From Prauserella endophytica (GTDB lineage Bacteria; Actinomycetota; Actinomycetes; Mycobacteriales; Pseudonocardiaceae): a stretch of 64,000 bases of DNA. The notes beneath the pieces were generated by a model, which did no database searches, had not been told where the DNA came from, and saw only the letters and a program-made list of their open reading frames with translations. The position numbers and the translations under genes were made by a program. The stretch's first letter is position 1, and each line of letters begins with the position of its first letter. The DNA is taken from assembly GCF_005146945.1 (NCBI RefSeq), contig NZ_SWMS01000012.1, positions 124,001 through 188,000 on the forward strand, read 5' to 3'. Below, in pieces: positions 9,137 through 17,947 of this stretch.

Positions 9137-10909
9137 TCAGCTCACCGGAGCCATCCGGCCCGGCTCGGGAGCCGAGACCGGTGAGCGGGCCTCCAGGTAC
9201 CGCCACAGCGCGTCGCCGCCGTTGAAGCTGCTGCGGTCCTGGTTGCGCGCGGTGAACAACGCCGTGAAGCCCGGCGTCGCGTTCTTGGCGAAGAAGTTGT
9301 TCGCCAGCGTCGCGATCCGGTAGTCGGCGTTCGGTCGCAGCGGCCTACCGTCGAGCCGGACGTCACCGGGGTCGACCCGCGACCCGACGGGTTTGGCGAG
9401 GTCGTACGTGTAGCGCACGTTGCCCGAGAAGGCCAGCGGCCGGAACGTCACCGACCCGTCGGCGGCACGCTGCCACTGGCTCTCGATCAGCTCGTCGAGC
9501 TGCCTGCCCTTCACCGAGCCACGCACGAGCCCGACGCCGATGCCGCTGTCGTAGACCGTCCCGACCGCCAGCTCCGAGAACAGCACCCGCCCGTCGGCGT
9601 CGGCCGGGCTGCCCGCCGCGGCGGCGTGGGTGACGTCCCTGCGCAGGATGTCCGGCATGGCAACGGCGAGGTCCGCGCGGCCGTCCCGCCTGGCCGCCCA
9701 GAGGAAGGCGTCGGCCGTGAGGTTGTAGAGGCTCGACTCGCCCGCGGCGTCGCGAGTGCGCGTCAGGTCCTCGGTCACCGTCGCGACCGGAGTGTTCGCG
9801 CGCTCGGCGAGCCGCTCCTTCCAGTACGCGGTCATGCCCAGGATCTCCGGGTCGGGCGGCACGTCCCGCGTGTTCGGGTGGTTCACCGACCGGGTCAGCT
9901 CCCGCACCACCTCACCGGTACGCGCATCCAGCCGCAGCTCGATCTCGTTGATCAGCTTGCCCGCATCGCCCGCCTCGACCACCGGCCTCGGGTTGCCCGC
10001 AGGGTCGGGCAGCAAGCAGTTGACCTGCGCGTGCCAGTGCCCGGTGACGATCGCGTCCACGGCCGGGTCGATCTGCTCGTTCAGCTCCACCACGGGACCG
10101 GACGGTGAGTCGCAGTCGTTGTAGCCCGCGCCGCCCCGCTGGCTGAAGCCCTCGTGCACCACCGCCACGATCGCCGAGACACCCTGCCTGCGCAGGATCT
10201 TCGCGTAGGCGTTGATCGGCCCGGCCTCGGGCAGGTACTCGATGCCGCGCGGGGTGTAGGACATCTGCTCGCTGGAGGTCAGGCTGGTCGTGGTGTGCAC
10301 GAAGCCGACGGGCAGCTTCCGCCCGCCGCCCGCGTCGACGTACTCCACGTGGTACGGCCGCACCACCGGCGACGCGGTGTGCTCGCGGACCATGTTCGCC
10401 GAGTAGTACTCGTAGTCGGCGCCCCGGAACCGCCTGCCCGTGGAGTCGGTGAAGCACAGGTCGTCGTCTGGCCTGCCCTCACACGTGCCGTCCATCATGT
10501 GGCGGAGGAACTCGATGCCCCGGTCCATCTCGTGGTTGCCCACCGTGGAGAAGTCGAGCCCGATCCGGTTGAGGTACTCGACCGTCGGCTCGTTCCAGAA
10601 CCACTCCGTCTCGTCCGGCCAGCCGGAGAAGTCGTCACCCGCGGAGAAGAGGATCGAGTTCCGTTCGCCCTCGCGCAGCCGGTCGAGGTGCGTGGCCAGG
10701 TACGCACCGCCGCCGACGGTCTCCGCGGGCGCGCCGGCCGTCGGGCGCACGGTGGCGGTGTACTCGCCGAAGTAGCCGTGCAAGTCGGTGATGGACAGCA
10801 GTTGCACCGGCACGGTCGAGGCCAGCGGCTCGGCGGTGGCGGCAGGCGTGAGCGTGCCGAGCAGTACGGCAGCGCTCAACGCGGCGGTGAGGCGGGGAAG
10901 GCGGGGCAC
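9137..10909 (-). CDS. secreted bifunctional metallophosphatase / 5'-nucleotidase
   Basis: 590 residues starting from GTG 10909, preceded by GAGAGGA; the frame stays open to 10948. An N-terminal signal peptide (PRLTAALSAAVLLGTLTPAATA) leads into a calcineurin-like phosphoesterase domain: ITDLHGYF, GDDFSG, VGNHEMDRG and GHWHAQV supply the metal ligands. A C-terminal 5_nucleotid_C domain begins near residue 355 and includes NLTADAFLWAA and NYRIATLANNFF. It likely hydrolyses extracellular nucleotides or sugar nucleotides. It stands alone on the minus strand downstream of gltA. Confidence 0.88.
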   Translation of the reverse strand: MPRLPRLTAALSAAVLLGTLTPAATAEPLASTVPVQLLSITDLHGYFGEYTATVRPTAGAPAETVGGGAYLATHLDRLREGERNSILFSAGDDFSGWPDETEWFWNEPTVEYLNRIGLDFSTVGNHEMDRGIEFLRHMMDGTCEGRPDDDLCFTDSTGRRFRGADYEYYSANMVREHTASPVVRPYHVEYVDAGGGRKLPVGFVHTTTSLTSSEQMSYTPRGIEYLPEAGPINAYAKILRRQGVSAIVAVVHEGFSQRGGAGYNDCDSPSGPVVELNEQIDPAVDAIVTGHWHAQVNCLLPDPAGNPRPVVEAGDAGKLINEIELRLDARTGEVVRELTRSVNHPNTRDVPPDPEILGMTAYWKERLAERANTPVATVTEDLTRTRDAAGESSLYNLTADAFLWAARRDGRADLAVAMPDILRRDVTHAAAAGSPADADGRVLFSELAVGTVYDSGIGVGLVRGSVKGRQLDELIESQWQRAADGSVTFRPLAFSGNVRYTYDLAKPVGSRVDPGDVRLDGRPLRPNADYRIATLANNFFAKNATPGFTALFTARNQDRSSFNGGDALWRYLEARSPVSAPEPGRMAPVS

Positions 10910-11021
10910 GGACGCAGTCCTCTCGCGATGTGCGGCCAAGATCGACACATCGTTACCCGCTCAGGCGGCTCCCGCCGAACGCCCAGTTGAACACCAGGCG
11001 ACTTCTCACCCACCCCCGGAC

Positions 11022-11074
11022 GCAGTGAAGGCCACCTTCACTGCGTTGAACGCAGGCAAGGTGGCCTTCACTGC
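11022..11074. repeat. palindromic 3'-end repeat, copy 2
   Basis: 53-bp short form: GCAGTGAAGG-CCA-CCTTCACTGC, spacer GTTGAAC, then a second unit in which the first arm is GCAGGCAAGG. It lies just after the gltA stop, on the downstream side of gltA and upstream of the 5'-nucleotidase. The likely role is terminator. Confidence 0.9.
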
Positions 11075-11094
11075 AGAGGGACCGGCCTGAGGGA

Positions 11095-12408
11095 TCAGCG
11101 CTCCGTGACCGGCTTGTAGTCGCGCTGCTTCTCGCCGGTGTAGATCTGGCGCGGGCGGCCGATCTTGGTCTGCGGGTCCTGGATCATCTCCCGCCAGTGC
11201 GCGATCCAGCCGGGCAGGCGGCCCAGCGCGAAGAGCACCGTGAAGTACTTCGTCGGGAAGCCCAGCGCCCGGTAGATCAGACCGGTGTAGAAGTCGACGT
11301 TCGGGTAGAGCTTGCGCTCGACGAAGTAGTCGTCGGAGAGCGCGCGCTCCTCCAGCGCCTTCGCGATGTCGAGCAGCTCGTCACCGCCGCCGATCTTGGT
11401 GAGGATGTCGTCGGCGGTCTTCTTGATGATCTTCGCGCGCGGATCGTAGTTCTTGTAGACCCGGTGCCCGAAGCCCATGAGCCGGACGCCCTTTTCGCGG
11501 TTCTTGACGCGGTTGACGAAGTCGTTCACGTCGCCACCGTCGGCCTTGATGCCGTCGAGCATCTCGAGCACCGCGCTGTTGGCACCACCGTGCAGCGGGC
11601 CGAAGAGCGCCATGATGCCGGCCGAGATGCTGGCGAACAGGTTGGCCTCGGACGAGCCGACGAGCCGCACCGTCGACGTCGAGCAGTTCTGCTCGTGATC
11701 GGCGTGCAGGATGAAGAGCAGGTCCAGCGCCTTCGCGACGTCCGGGTCGATCTCGTACGGCTCCGCGGGCAGCCCGAAGGTCATCCGGAGGAAGTTCTCC
11801 ACGAGCCCGAGCGAGTTGTCCGGGTAGAGGAACGGCTGGCCGATCGACTTCTTGTAGGCGTAGGCGGCCAGGGTCGGCACCTTCGCCAGTAGCCGGATGG
11901 TGGACAGCTCCACGTTCGGTTCGTCGAACGGGTTGAGCGAGTCCTGGTAGAAGGTGGACAGCGCCGAGACGGCACTGGAGAGCACCGGCATCGGGTGCGC
12001 GTCACGCGGGAAGCCGTCGAAGAACCGCTTGAGGTCCTCGTGCAGCAGCGTGTGCCGGTTGATGCGCGTCGTGAAGTCCTCCAGCTGGGCGGCGGTCGGC
12101 AGCTCGCCGTAGATCAGCAGGTAGGAGACCTCGAGGAAGTTCGAATGCTGAGCCAGCTGCTCGATCGGATAACCGCGGTAACGCAGCACACCCTGGTCGC
12201 CATCGATGTAGGTGATGGCCGAGGACGTCGACCCGGTGTTCACGAACCCGGGGTCGTAGGTGATGTAGCCGGTCTGGGCCAGCAGCTTCCCGAGCTCGAT
12301 TCCGGGGGCGCCCTCGACGGCGCGGACGACCTTCAACTCGTGTTCGCCACTCGGCAGGCGGAGCACGACGTTCTCGCCCCCGGACTGCGCCGCAGTCGCG
12401 TCGGACAT
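11095..12408 (-). CDS. gltA: citrate synthase (type II, GltA)
   Basis: 437 residues from ATG 12408; ATG 12414 and GTG/ATG further upstream are also in frame. It condenses oxaloacetate and acetyl-CoA in the TCA cycle. Visible signatures are HADHEQNCSTST, FGPLHGGAN and the active-site motif MGFGHRVYKNYDPRAK, over the full length of the hexameric bacterial enzyme. GAGAGG precedes the start. The 235 bp upstream (12409-12643) hold its promoter region; I see no clear gene there. A second, shorter citrate synthase is encoded at 22104. Confidence 0.95.
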   Translation of the reverse strand: MSDATAAQSGGENVVLRLPSGEHELKVVRAVEGAPGIELGKLLAQTGYITYDPGFVNTGSTSSAITYIDGDQGVLRYRGYPIEQLAQHSNFLEVSYLLIYGELPTAAQLEDFTTRINRHTLLHEDLKRFFDGFPRDAHPMPVLSSAVSALSTFYQDSLNPFDEPNVELSTIRLLAKVPTLAAYAYKKSIGQPFLYPDNSLGLVENFLRMTFGLPAEPYEIDPDVAKALDLLFILHADHEQNCSTSTVRLVGSSEANLFASISAGIMALFGPLHGGANSAVLEMLDGIKADGGDVNDFVNRVKNREKGVRLMGFGHRVYKNYDPRAKIIKKTADDILTKIGGGDELLDIAKALEERALSDDYFVERKLYPNVDFYTGLIYRALGFPTKYFTVLFALGRLPGWIAHWREMIQDPQTKIGRPRQIYTGEKQRDYKPVTER

Positions 12409-12643
12409 GCACATGCCTCTCACGGTCACACGGGCCGGTGGTGACAGCAGGTTTCGCTGGTCACCGTATTCGTACGCGAAGGGCCCTTGAGCCTCGTCGC
12501 ACACCGCCCCGCTGGGGTATTTATTCCTCCTTACGCTAGTCCAGAGGACGCCTTCTTCGCAGCCGTGGTGTTACCCACAGCTAATCGTTTGCGATCAGGT
12601 TCACACGGTCATCGGGGTCTGCCGTGACGAATACCTCATGCGG

Positions 12644-13564
12644 TTACAGAAATTGCGCGAGCTCGTCCGCGGTGGGCGGCTCCGCGCCGCTCCGTGACAC
12701 CGTGATGGCGGCCGCGCGCGCGGCGTAACCGAGCGCCTGGCCCCAGTCCGCGGGCTCCAGGTCCGAGGGCCGCTGAGTGTCCTGCTGGACGAGCCAGGCG
12801 AGCAGCGCGGCCTGCACGGTGTCGCCGGCACCGATCGTGTCGACGACATCGACCGGCACGGTCGGGGCGCTCGCCACCTCGCCGTCGGCGGTGACGACCG
12901 AGAGCCCGTCGCCGCCCTTGGTGAGCACGACGGCCTCCACCCCGGCGTCGAGCCAGCCCTTCGCGGCCTCCAGCACGCCGGCGCCCTCGGCCAGCCACTC
13001 GGCGTCGTCCATCGACAGCTTGAGCAGCCGCACGTACGGCAGCCACGACGCGAACCGTGCCCGGTAGGCGACGGCGTCGGTGATCATGTCCGCACGGATG
13101 TTCGGGTCCAGCGCGGTCAGCACGCCCCGTTCCGACTCACGCCGCAGCACCGCCTCGTACGCGCTCGCGCCGGGTTCGAGCACCATGCCGAGCGTGCCGA
13201 GCGACAACGCGGTCGTGTGCCCGGGCAGCGGGCCGGGGTCTGTCACGAGCCGGTCGGCCGTGCCCTCGGTGTAGAAGCTGTACCGGGCGCTGGAGTTCTC
13301 GTCGAGCGCCACCACGGCCAGCGTCGTCGGCTCGGGCCCGCGCTGCAGCAGCGAGGTGTCCACGTTGGACGCCTCCAGTCGCTCGACGAGCGCGTCGCCG
13401 AACCGGTCGGTGGAGATCCGGGAGAGGAACGCCGTCGGCACGCCGAGCCGTGCCGACGCGAGCGCGACGTTGTAGGGCCCGCCGCCGAGCCGGGGGGCGA
13501 GCAGGTCCACTGTGGACTCGGCAGGGACGAGGTCGACGAGGGCTTCACCGCCGGAGACAATCAC
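12644..13564 (-). CDS. PfkB family carbohydrate kinase (fructokinase-like)
   Basis: 306 residues from GTG 13564. The N-terminus GGEALVDLVP, the sugar-binding GGGPYNVALASARLG and the C-terminal DTIGAGDTVQAALL (catalytic Asp and anion hole) define a ribokinase/PfkB fold; overall it looks most like bacterial fructokinases. Directly upstream is the 15-mer TTGGGAGGGATACAG, which recurs identically before the aldose epimerase gene at 17650. That suggests the two sugar genes share a promoter or RBS element. Confidence 0.85.
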   Translation of the reverse strand: MIVSGGEALVDLVPAESTVDLLAPRLGGGPYNVALASARLGVPTAFLSRISTDRFGDALVERLEASNVDTSLLQRGPEPTTLAVVALDENSSARYSFYTEGTADRLVTDPGPLPGHTTALSLGTLGMVLEPGASAYEAVLRRESERGVLTALDPNIRADMITDAVAYRARFASWLPYVRLLKLSMDDAEWLAEGAGVLEAAKGWLDAGVEAVVLTKGGDGLSVVTADGEVASAPTVPVDVVDTIGAGDTVQAALLAWLVQQDTQRPSDLEPADWGQALGYAARAAAITVSRSGAEPPTADELAQFL

Positions 13565-13574
13565 GGCCGCGATG

Positions 13575-14174
13575 CTATCCCACCCGCCGCTGTATCCCTC
13601 CCAACAGGAGTTCTGCGAGCGCCGTGAACGCCTCCGCGTCCGAGACCCCGGTGCGGGCGCGCACCACACCGGTCTGGATGCCCTCCACGAGCAGGCTGGC
13701 CAGCTCGGCGACGAGCGTCGCGTGGACCTCCCGGAAGACGCCGTCGGCGACACCCTTGGCGATGAACGACCGGATCCGGGCCGCCGCGGCCTGCGAGTTC
13801 ATGCGGTACGTCGCCCGAGCCGGCTCGAACGCGGCAACGTCGGCCATGAACCGGTCGGACGCTCGCTTGAGCTCGTCGGCGACGCCGGCGAGGTAGACCT
13901 CGATGATCTTGCGTGCGTCGTCGATGCCATCGATGCGCTGCTCGATGCGGTCGGCGGCGCCCTTGAAGAAGTGGGCGACGACCTTGACCGCGAGCTGTTC
14001 CTTGCTGGCGGCGAGCGTGTAGAGGGTCGACTTTGAGCAGCGCAGGCGGGCGGCGAGGTCGTCGAGCGTGAACTCCACGAAGCCCTCCGCGAGGAACAGC
14101 TCCTCCAGCTCACCGAGCAGCGCGCGCTGACGCGCGGTGGGCTGCTTGCGGGCGCGGAGCTGTTTCGGGGGCAT
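13575..14174 (-). CDS. TetR/AcrR family regulator
   Basis: 199 residues from ATG 14174. The HTH lies at residues about 30-60 ([25 protein letters not shown]). It is divergent from an acyl-CoA dehydrogenase with 70 bp between the starts, and that space is filled by overlapping inverted repeats (14182-14229). It probably represses its own gene and the dehydrogenase and may respond to an acyl-CoA. Downstream, its stop lies 11 bp from the GTG of the PfkB gene, so the kinase may be read from the same transcript. Confidence 0.87.
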   Translation of the reverse strand: MPPKQLRARKQPTARQRALLGELEELFLAEGFVEFTLDDLAARLRCSKSTLYTLAASKEQLAVKVVAHFFKGAADRIEQRIDGIDDARKIIEVYLAGVADELKRASDRFMADVAAFEPARATYRMNSQAAAARIRSFIAKGVADGVFREVHATLVAELASLLVEGIQTGVVRARTGVSDAEAFTALAELLLGGIQRRVG

Positions 14175-14181
14175 CCTGCTA

Positions 14182-14229
14182 CCGTATATTAGTACTGCGA
14201 ATGCCACCACAGTACTGATTTCAGTACGG
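14182..14229. promoter_or_regulatory. multi-palindrome operator between TetR and acyl-CoA dehydrogenase
   Basis: A perfect palindrome has arms GTACTGA (14212-14218) and TCAGTAC (14221-14227). A second half site, CCGTA..AGTACTG (14182-14197), mirrors CAGTACT..TACGG on the other side. The pattern fits two TetR dimers controlling both divergent promoters. Confidence 0.6.
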
Positions 14230-14244
14230 AAGCCGGAGACGACG

Positions 14245-15393
14245 ATGCCTGCGGAACGACTGCTGCCCACCACCGAGGCCGAGGACCTGATCTCGCTGAC
14301 CAGGGAGATCGCCCGGGACGAGCTGGCTCCGCTCGCGGCGGAGTACGAGGAGGCGGAGCGCTTCCCGCGCGAGCAGTTCCGGCTGCTCGGCAAGTCGGGC
14401 CTGCTGGGCCTGCCGTACGCCGAACGCTGGGGCGGCGGCGAGGTGACCTACGAGGTCTACCTGCAGGTGCTGGAGGAGATCGCGAGCGCGTGGATGTCCG
14501 TGGGCGTCGGGCTCTCGGTGCACACGATGTCGTGCTTCGCCCTCGCCCACTACGGCACCGAGGCGCAGCGCGAGCGGTGGCTGCCCGCGATGCTCGGCGG
14601 TGACCTGCTGGGGGCGTACGCGCTGTCGGAGACCCACGCCGGCTCCGACGCCGCCGCGCTGTCGACGCGGGCGCGCCGCGAAGGCGACGCGTACGTCGTC
14701 AACGGCGCGAAGGCGTGGATCACGCACGCCGGACAGGCGGACTTCTACACGACGATGGTGCGTACGTCCGACGAGCCGGGCGGCGCCGGCATCAGCTGCC
14801 TGCTCGTCGACGGCGCGACGCCGGGCCTCGCGGCCGCCCCGCCCGAGCGCAAGATGGGCCTCACCGGGTCCACCACGGCGCAGTTGCTCTTCGATGACGC
14901 GCACGTGGAAACCGACCGGCTCATCGGCGCGGAGGGTGAAGGACTCAGGATCGCGCTCGCGTCGCTCAGCTCGGGCAGGCTCGGGATCGCGGCGTGCTCC
15001 GTGGGGCTCGCGCAGGCGGCGCTCGACGAGGCCGTCACCTACGCCAAGGGCCGCAACCAGTTCGGCAAGCCGATCATCGAGTTCCAAGGCGTCGAGTTCC
15101 TGCTCGCCGACATGGCGGCGGCGGTGGAGTCGGCGAGGGCGACCTACCTCGAGGCCGCGCGGCGGCGCGACCGCGGGCTGCCGTTCCAGCGTCAGGCGTC
15201 GATCGCGAAGCTCGTGGCGACGGATGCGGCGATGAAGGTGACCACCGACGCCGTCCAGGTACTCGGCGGCGCCGGCTACACCCGCGACTTCCCCGTCGAG
15301 CGGTACATGCGCGAGGCGAAGGTGCCCCAGATCTTCGAAGGCACCAACCAGATCCAACGCATGGTGATCGCCCGCGAACTCCGAAAGGGGTAG
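14245..15393 (+). CDS. acyl-CoA dehydrogenase
   Basis: 382 residues from ATG 14245. It is an FAD-dependent alpha,beta-dehydrogenation enzyme of fatty-acid or branched-chain acyl-CoA breakdown. Signatures are [14 protein letters not shown] (FAD/substrate loop), [15 protein letters not shown] and the C-terminal catalytic-Glu region [19 protein letters not shown]. It is divergent from and probably controlled by the adjacent TetR protein. Chain-length preference is not predictable from sequence alone. Confidence 0.92.
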   Translation: MPAERLLPTTEAEDLISLTREIARDELAPLAAEYEEAERFPREQFRLLGKSGLLGLPYAERWGGGEVTYEVYLQVLEEIASAWMSVGVGLSVHTMSCFALAHYGTEAQRERWLPAMLGGDLLGAYALSETHAGSDAAALSTRARREGDAYVVNGAKAWITHAGQADFYTTMVRTSDEPGGAGISCLLVDGATPGLAAAPPERKMGLTGSTTAQLLFDDAHVETDRLIGAEGEGLRIALASLSSGRLGIAACSVGLAQAALDEAVTYAKGRNQFGKPIIEFQGVEFLLADMAAAVESARATYLEAARRRDRGLPFQRQASIAKLVATDAAMKVTTDAVQVLGGAGYTRDFPVERYMREAKVPQIFEGTNQIQRMVIARELRKG

Positions 15394-15400
15394 CCACCTT

Positions 15401-15451
15401 CCCCCAAGGCCACCTTTGTTGCGTTGAACGCACCGAAGGTGGCCTTGGGGG
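15401..15451. repeat. palindromic 3'-end repeat, variant class (CCCCCAAGGCC), copy 3
   Basis: Perfect 16-bp arms CCCCCAAGGCCACCTT (15401-15416) and its complement (15436-15451) flank TGTTGCGTTGAACGCACCG. It shares the inner GGCCACCTT and GTTGAAC core with the main family but has different outer arms. It lies between convergent genes and is a probable bidirectional terminator. Confidence 0.88.
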
Positions 15452-15463
15452 ACGTTACGGCGG

Positions 15464-16675
15464 TTACTCGCGGTAGCGGCGGTCGGCGACCACGCCCTCG
15501 CCGGTGGCCTCGTCGAAGTGGTAGACCTCGCGGCCGCGGACGAACACCCGCATCGCCCGGTTCATCACGTCCAGCGGGTCGCCCGACCAGATCACCACGT
15601 CGGCGTCCAGGCCCGGCTTCAGCGCGCCGATCCGGTCGTCGAGGCCCAGGATCGACGCCGGGTTGACCGTCAGCGACCTTAGCGCCGTCTCCGGGTCGAG
15701 CCCCTCCTTCACCGCGATCGCGGCCTGGTAGACGAGGAAGTTGATCGGGATCACCGGGTGGTCGGTGGTGATCGCGATCTTGACGCCCGCCCGCGCCAGG
15801 ATGCCCGCCGAGCGCAGCGTGCGGTGCCGCACCTCCACCTTCGAACGGGACGTGAACAGCGGACCGAGGATCACCGGCACGTCGCGCTCGGCGAGGAAGT
15901 CGGCGATCAGATGCCCCTCGGTGCCGTGGTTGACCACGAGCTTGTAGCCGAACTCCTCGGCCAGCCGCACGGCGGTGACGATGTCGTCGGCGCGGTGCGT
16001 GTGCTGGTCCCAGTACAGCTCGCCGTCGAGCACCTTCGCGAGCGTCTCCAGTGTGAGGTCGACGTCGTGTGGCTTGCCCTCGCTCAGGGCGTGGTCGCGC
16101 TGTGCGGCGTAGTTGCGGGCCTTGGTGAACGCTTCCCGCAGGATCGCCGCGACGCCGAGCCGGGTCGCCGGTGTCTTCTTCTGCTCACCCCAGATGCGCT
16201 TGGGGTTCTCGCCCAGCGCGCTCTTCACGCTGATGCCCTCGGCGAAGAGCATGTCGAGCACCGTGCGGCCCCACGTCTTCACGCCGACCGTCTGCCCGCC
16301 GATGGGGTTGCCGGAGCCCGGTTTGATCACCACGCTCGTGACGCCGCCCGCGAGCGCGTCGTCGAAGCCGACCTCGTACGGGTCGATGCCGTCGATCGCG
16401 CGGAAGCGGGCACCGTTCGGATCGGTCATCTCGTTGGTGTCGTTGCCCGACCAGCCCTCGCCCTCCTCGTGGACGCCGAGGTGCGCGTGAGCGTCGATGA
16501 AGCCGGGCAGGACCCACGAGCCGGACGCGTCGATCAGCGTCGCGCCGTCCGGTATGTCCACATCGGCCTCGGAGCCGACCGCGACGATCCTGCCACCGTC
16601 CATGAGCACCGTGCCGCCGTCGATCGGATCACCATCAACGGGCACCACGTAGCCACCGGTGATTGCCTCAGCCAT
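15464..16675 (-). CDS. metal-dependent amidohydrolase
   Basis: 403 residues. A composite beta-sandwich at both ends surrounds a TIM barrel with metal-binding motifs DAHAHLG, DQHTHRADD, VNHGTEGH and TTDHP. It belongs to the amidohydrolase superfamily near imidazolonepropionase-like enzymes; the substrate is unknown. It starts 7 bp downstream of the aldose-epimerase stop, so the two form an operon. Confidence 0.85.
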   Translation of the reverse strand: MAEAITGGYVVPVDGDPIDGGTVLMDGGRIVAVGSEADVDIPDGATLIDASGSWVLPGFIDAHAHLGVHEEGEGWSGNDTNEMTDPNGARFRAIDGIDPYEVGFDDALAGGVTSVVIKPGSGNPIGGQTVGVKTWGRTVLDMLFAEGISVKSALGENPKRIWGEQKKTPATRLGVAAILREAFTKARNYAAQRDHALSEGKPHDVDLTLETLAKVLDGELYWDQHTHRADDIVTAVRLAEEFGYKLVVNHGTEGHLIADFLAERDVPVILGPLFTSRSKVEVRHRTLRSAGILARAGVKIAITTDHPVIPINFLVYQAAIAVKEGLDPETALRSLTVNPASILGLDDRIGALKPGLDADVVIWSGDPLDVMNRAMRVFVRGREVYHFDEATGEGVVADRRYRE

Positions 16676-16681
16676 GGTTCG

Positions 16682-17650
16682 TCAGCCCCTCCCGTCGCCC
16701 GGCCACCGCCCCCAACGAGGCGCTTCCCCCCGTTGTACTTGATTGTCCCGGACCTGAATGCCCCAGCTACCCTGCCATTTCTCACCCGGCTCCAGGATGA
16801 TGAGGTCGGTGCCCGAGTTGAGCGCGTCGGCGGGACACGTCATGGGCTCGATCGCAATGGCCCGGCCCCGCCCGGTGAGATCGGTGGGCGTGAACACCTG
16901 CACCCAGCGGAAGTCCGCCTCCGTCCACACGTCCAGCGTCGTGGTGCCGTGGGTGAGCAGCACGTGGTGCCTGCCCTCCTCGTCCGCCGTGAGCCCACCG
17001 AACGCCGTGTCGAGGTCGAGCTCCCCGACGACGCGGCCGGAGCGCAGGTCGTACTCGGTGCCCTCGACGTCCCGTTCCTCGGCGTAGGGCAGCTGCTCCT
17101 CCTCGGCGTATGGCCGCACGCGCGTCGCCGGAAGCGTCAGCGTCAGCTCGTCGGTCGGCACGTCGCCGATGCGGAAGTAGGGGTGCGTGCCCACGCCGAA
17201 GCCGATCGCGCGATCCCCCTCGTTGCTCACCTCGTGCGTGACGGTCAGCTCGCGGGGCGCCAGCTCGTAGACGATGCCGGTACGCAGCGGCACGGGCCAG
17301 CCGGGCTCGTCGGCGATGTCGCAGGCGAGCGTGATCGAGCACTCGGCGTGCTCCAGGAGTTCCCACTCCTTGTGCCGCGTGAGCCCGTGGATGGCGTTGC
17401 CACGCTTGGCCTCGGTCACCTCCAGCTCCTGCGGCTCGCCGTCGAAGGTCCATCGAGCGGCCTTGGTGCGGTTGGGCCACGGCACGAGCACCTGACCGGC
17501 ACCCTTCGGCGGCTCGTCCTCGGCGGCGAACGTCTCCAGGTACGGCACGCCGCCGATCTCGAACGCGCGCAGGCCGGCCCCGATCTCGGTGACGACGGCG
17601 CGCGCGTTGCCGCGGATGAGCTCGAACTGTTCCCCAGTCGGATTGACCAT
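16682..17650 (-). CDS. aldose 1-epimerase (galactose mutarotase family)
   Basis: 322 residues from ATG 17650, the start that matches the family (MVNPTGEQFELIRGNARAVV). Motifs include VPWPNRTKAARW, NAIHGL (catalytic His), FGVGTHPYF (second His) and a C-terminal EPMTCPADALNSG. It interconverts sugar anomers in the cytosol. It is the first gene of an operon with the amidohydrolase. TTGGGAGGGATACAG upstream is shared with the PfkB kinase gene. Confidence 0.88.
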   Translation of the reverse strand: MVNPTGEQFELIRGNARAVVTEIGAGLRAFEIGGVPYLETFAAEDEPPKGAGQVLVPWPNRTKAARWTFDGEPQELEVTEAKRGNAIHGLTRHKEWELLEHAECSITLACDIADEPGWPVPLRTGIVYELAPRELTVTHEVSNEGDRAIGFGVGTHPYFRIGDVPTDELTLTLPATRVRPYAEEEQLPYAEERDVEGTEYDLRSGRVVGELDLDTAFGGLTADEEGRHHVLLTHGTTTLDVWTEADFRWVQVFTPTDLTGRGRAIAIEPMTCPADALNSGTDLIILEPGEKWQGSWGIQVRDNQVQRGEAPRWGRWPGDGRG

Positions 17651-17866
17651 GGCCGCACTGTATCCCTCCCAAGCGGCGGGGCACAGCTCGCGGCCGAGCT
17701 GCTCGCCATCCCCGGCGGACGCCTGCACGACGTGCTGCGGCAGATCTGGAGGCGGCGGACGGGCCCGGTGCCGGCGATCGAGAACCCCGTCGGCCACCAC
17801 ACCGAAATCCCTGCCGTTTCGGATTTCCATCGCGGCCGTCCACTGTCGACGGTCCCACGGTTCAAC
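17651..17866. other. non-coding stretch upstream of the aldose epimerase
   Basis: About 215 bp between the epimerase start and repeat copy 4. The first 20 bp hold the GGGAGGGATACAG element. The rest is open in one plus-strand frame but lacks a start, RBS or recognisable motif; I do not call a gene. Confidence 0.5.
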
Positions 17867-17919
17867 GCAGTGAAGGCCACCTTCACTGCGTTGAACGCAG
17901 GCAAGGTGGCCTTCACTGC
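17867..17919. repeat. palindromic 3'-end repeat, copy 4
   Basis: 53-bp short form, identical in layout to copy 2 (second unit begins GCAGGCAAGG). It lies downstream of the APC permease (minus strand). Confidence 0.9.
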
Positions 17920-17947
17920 AGCCGGCCTCACGACCGAGCTGGCTCGC

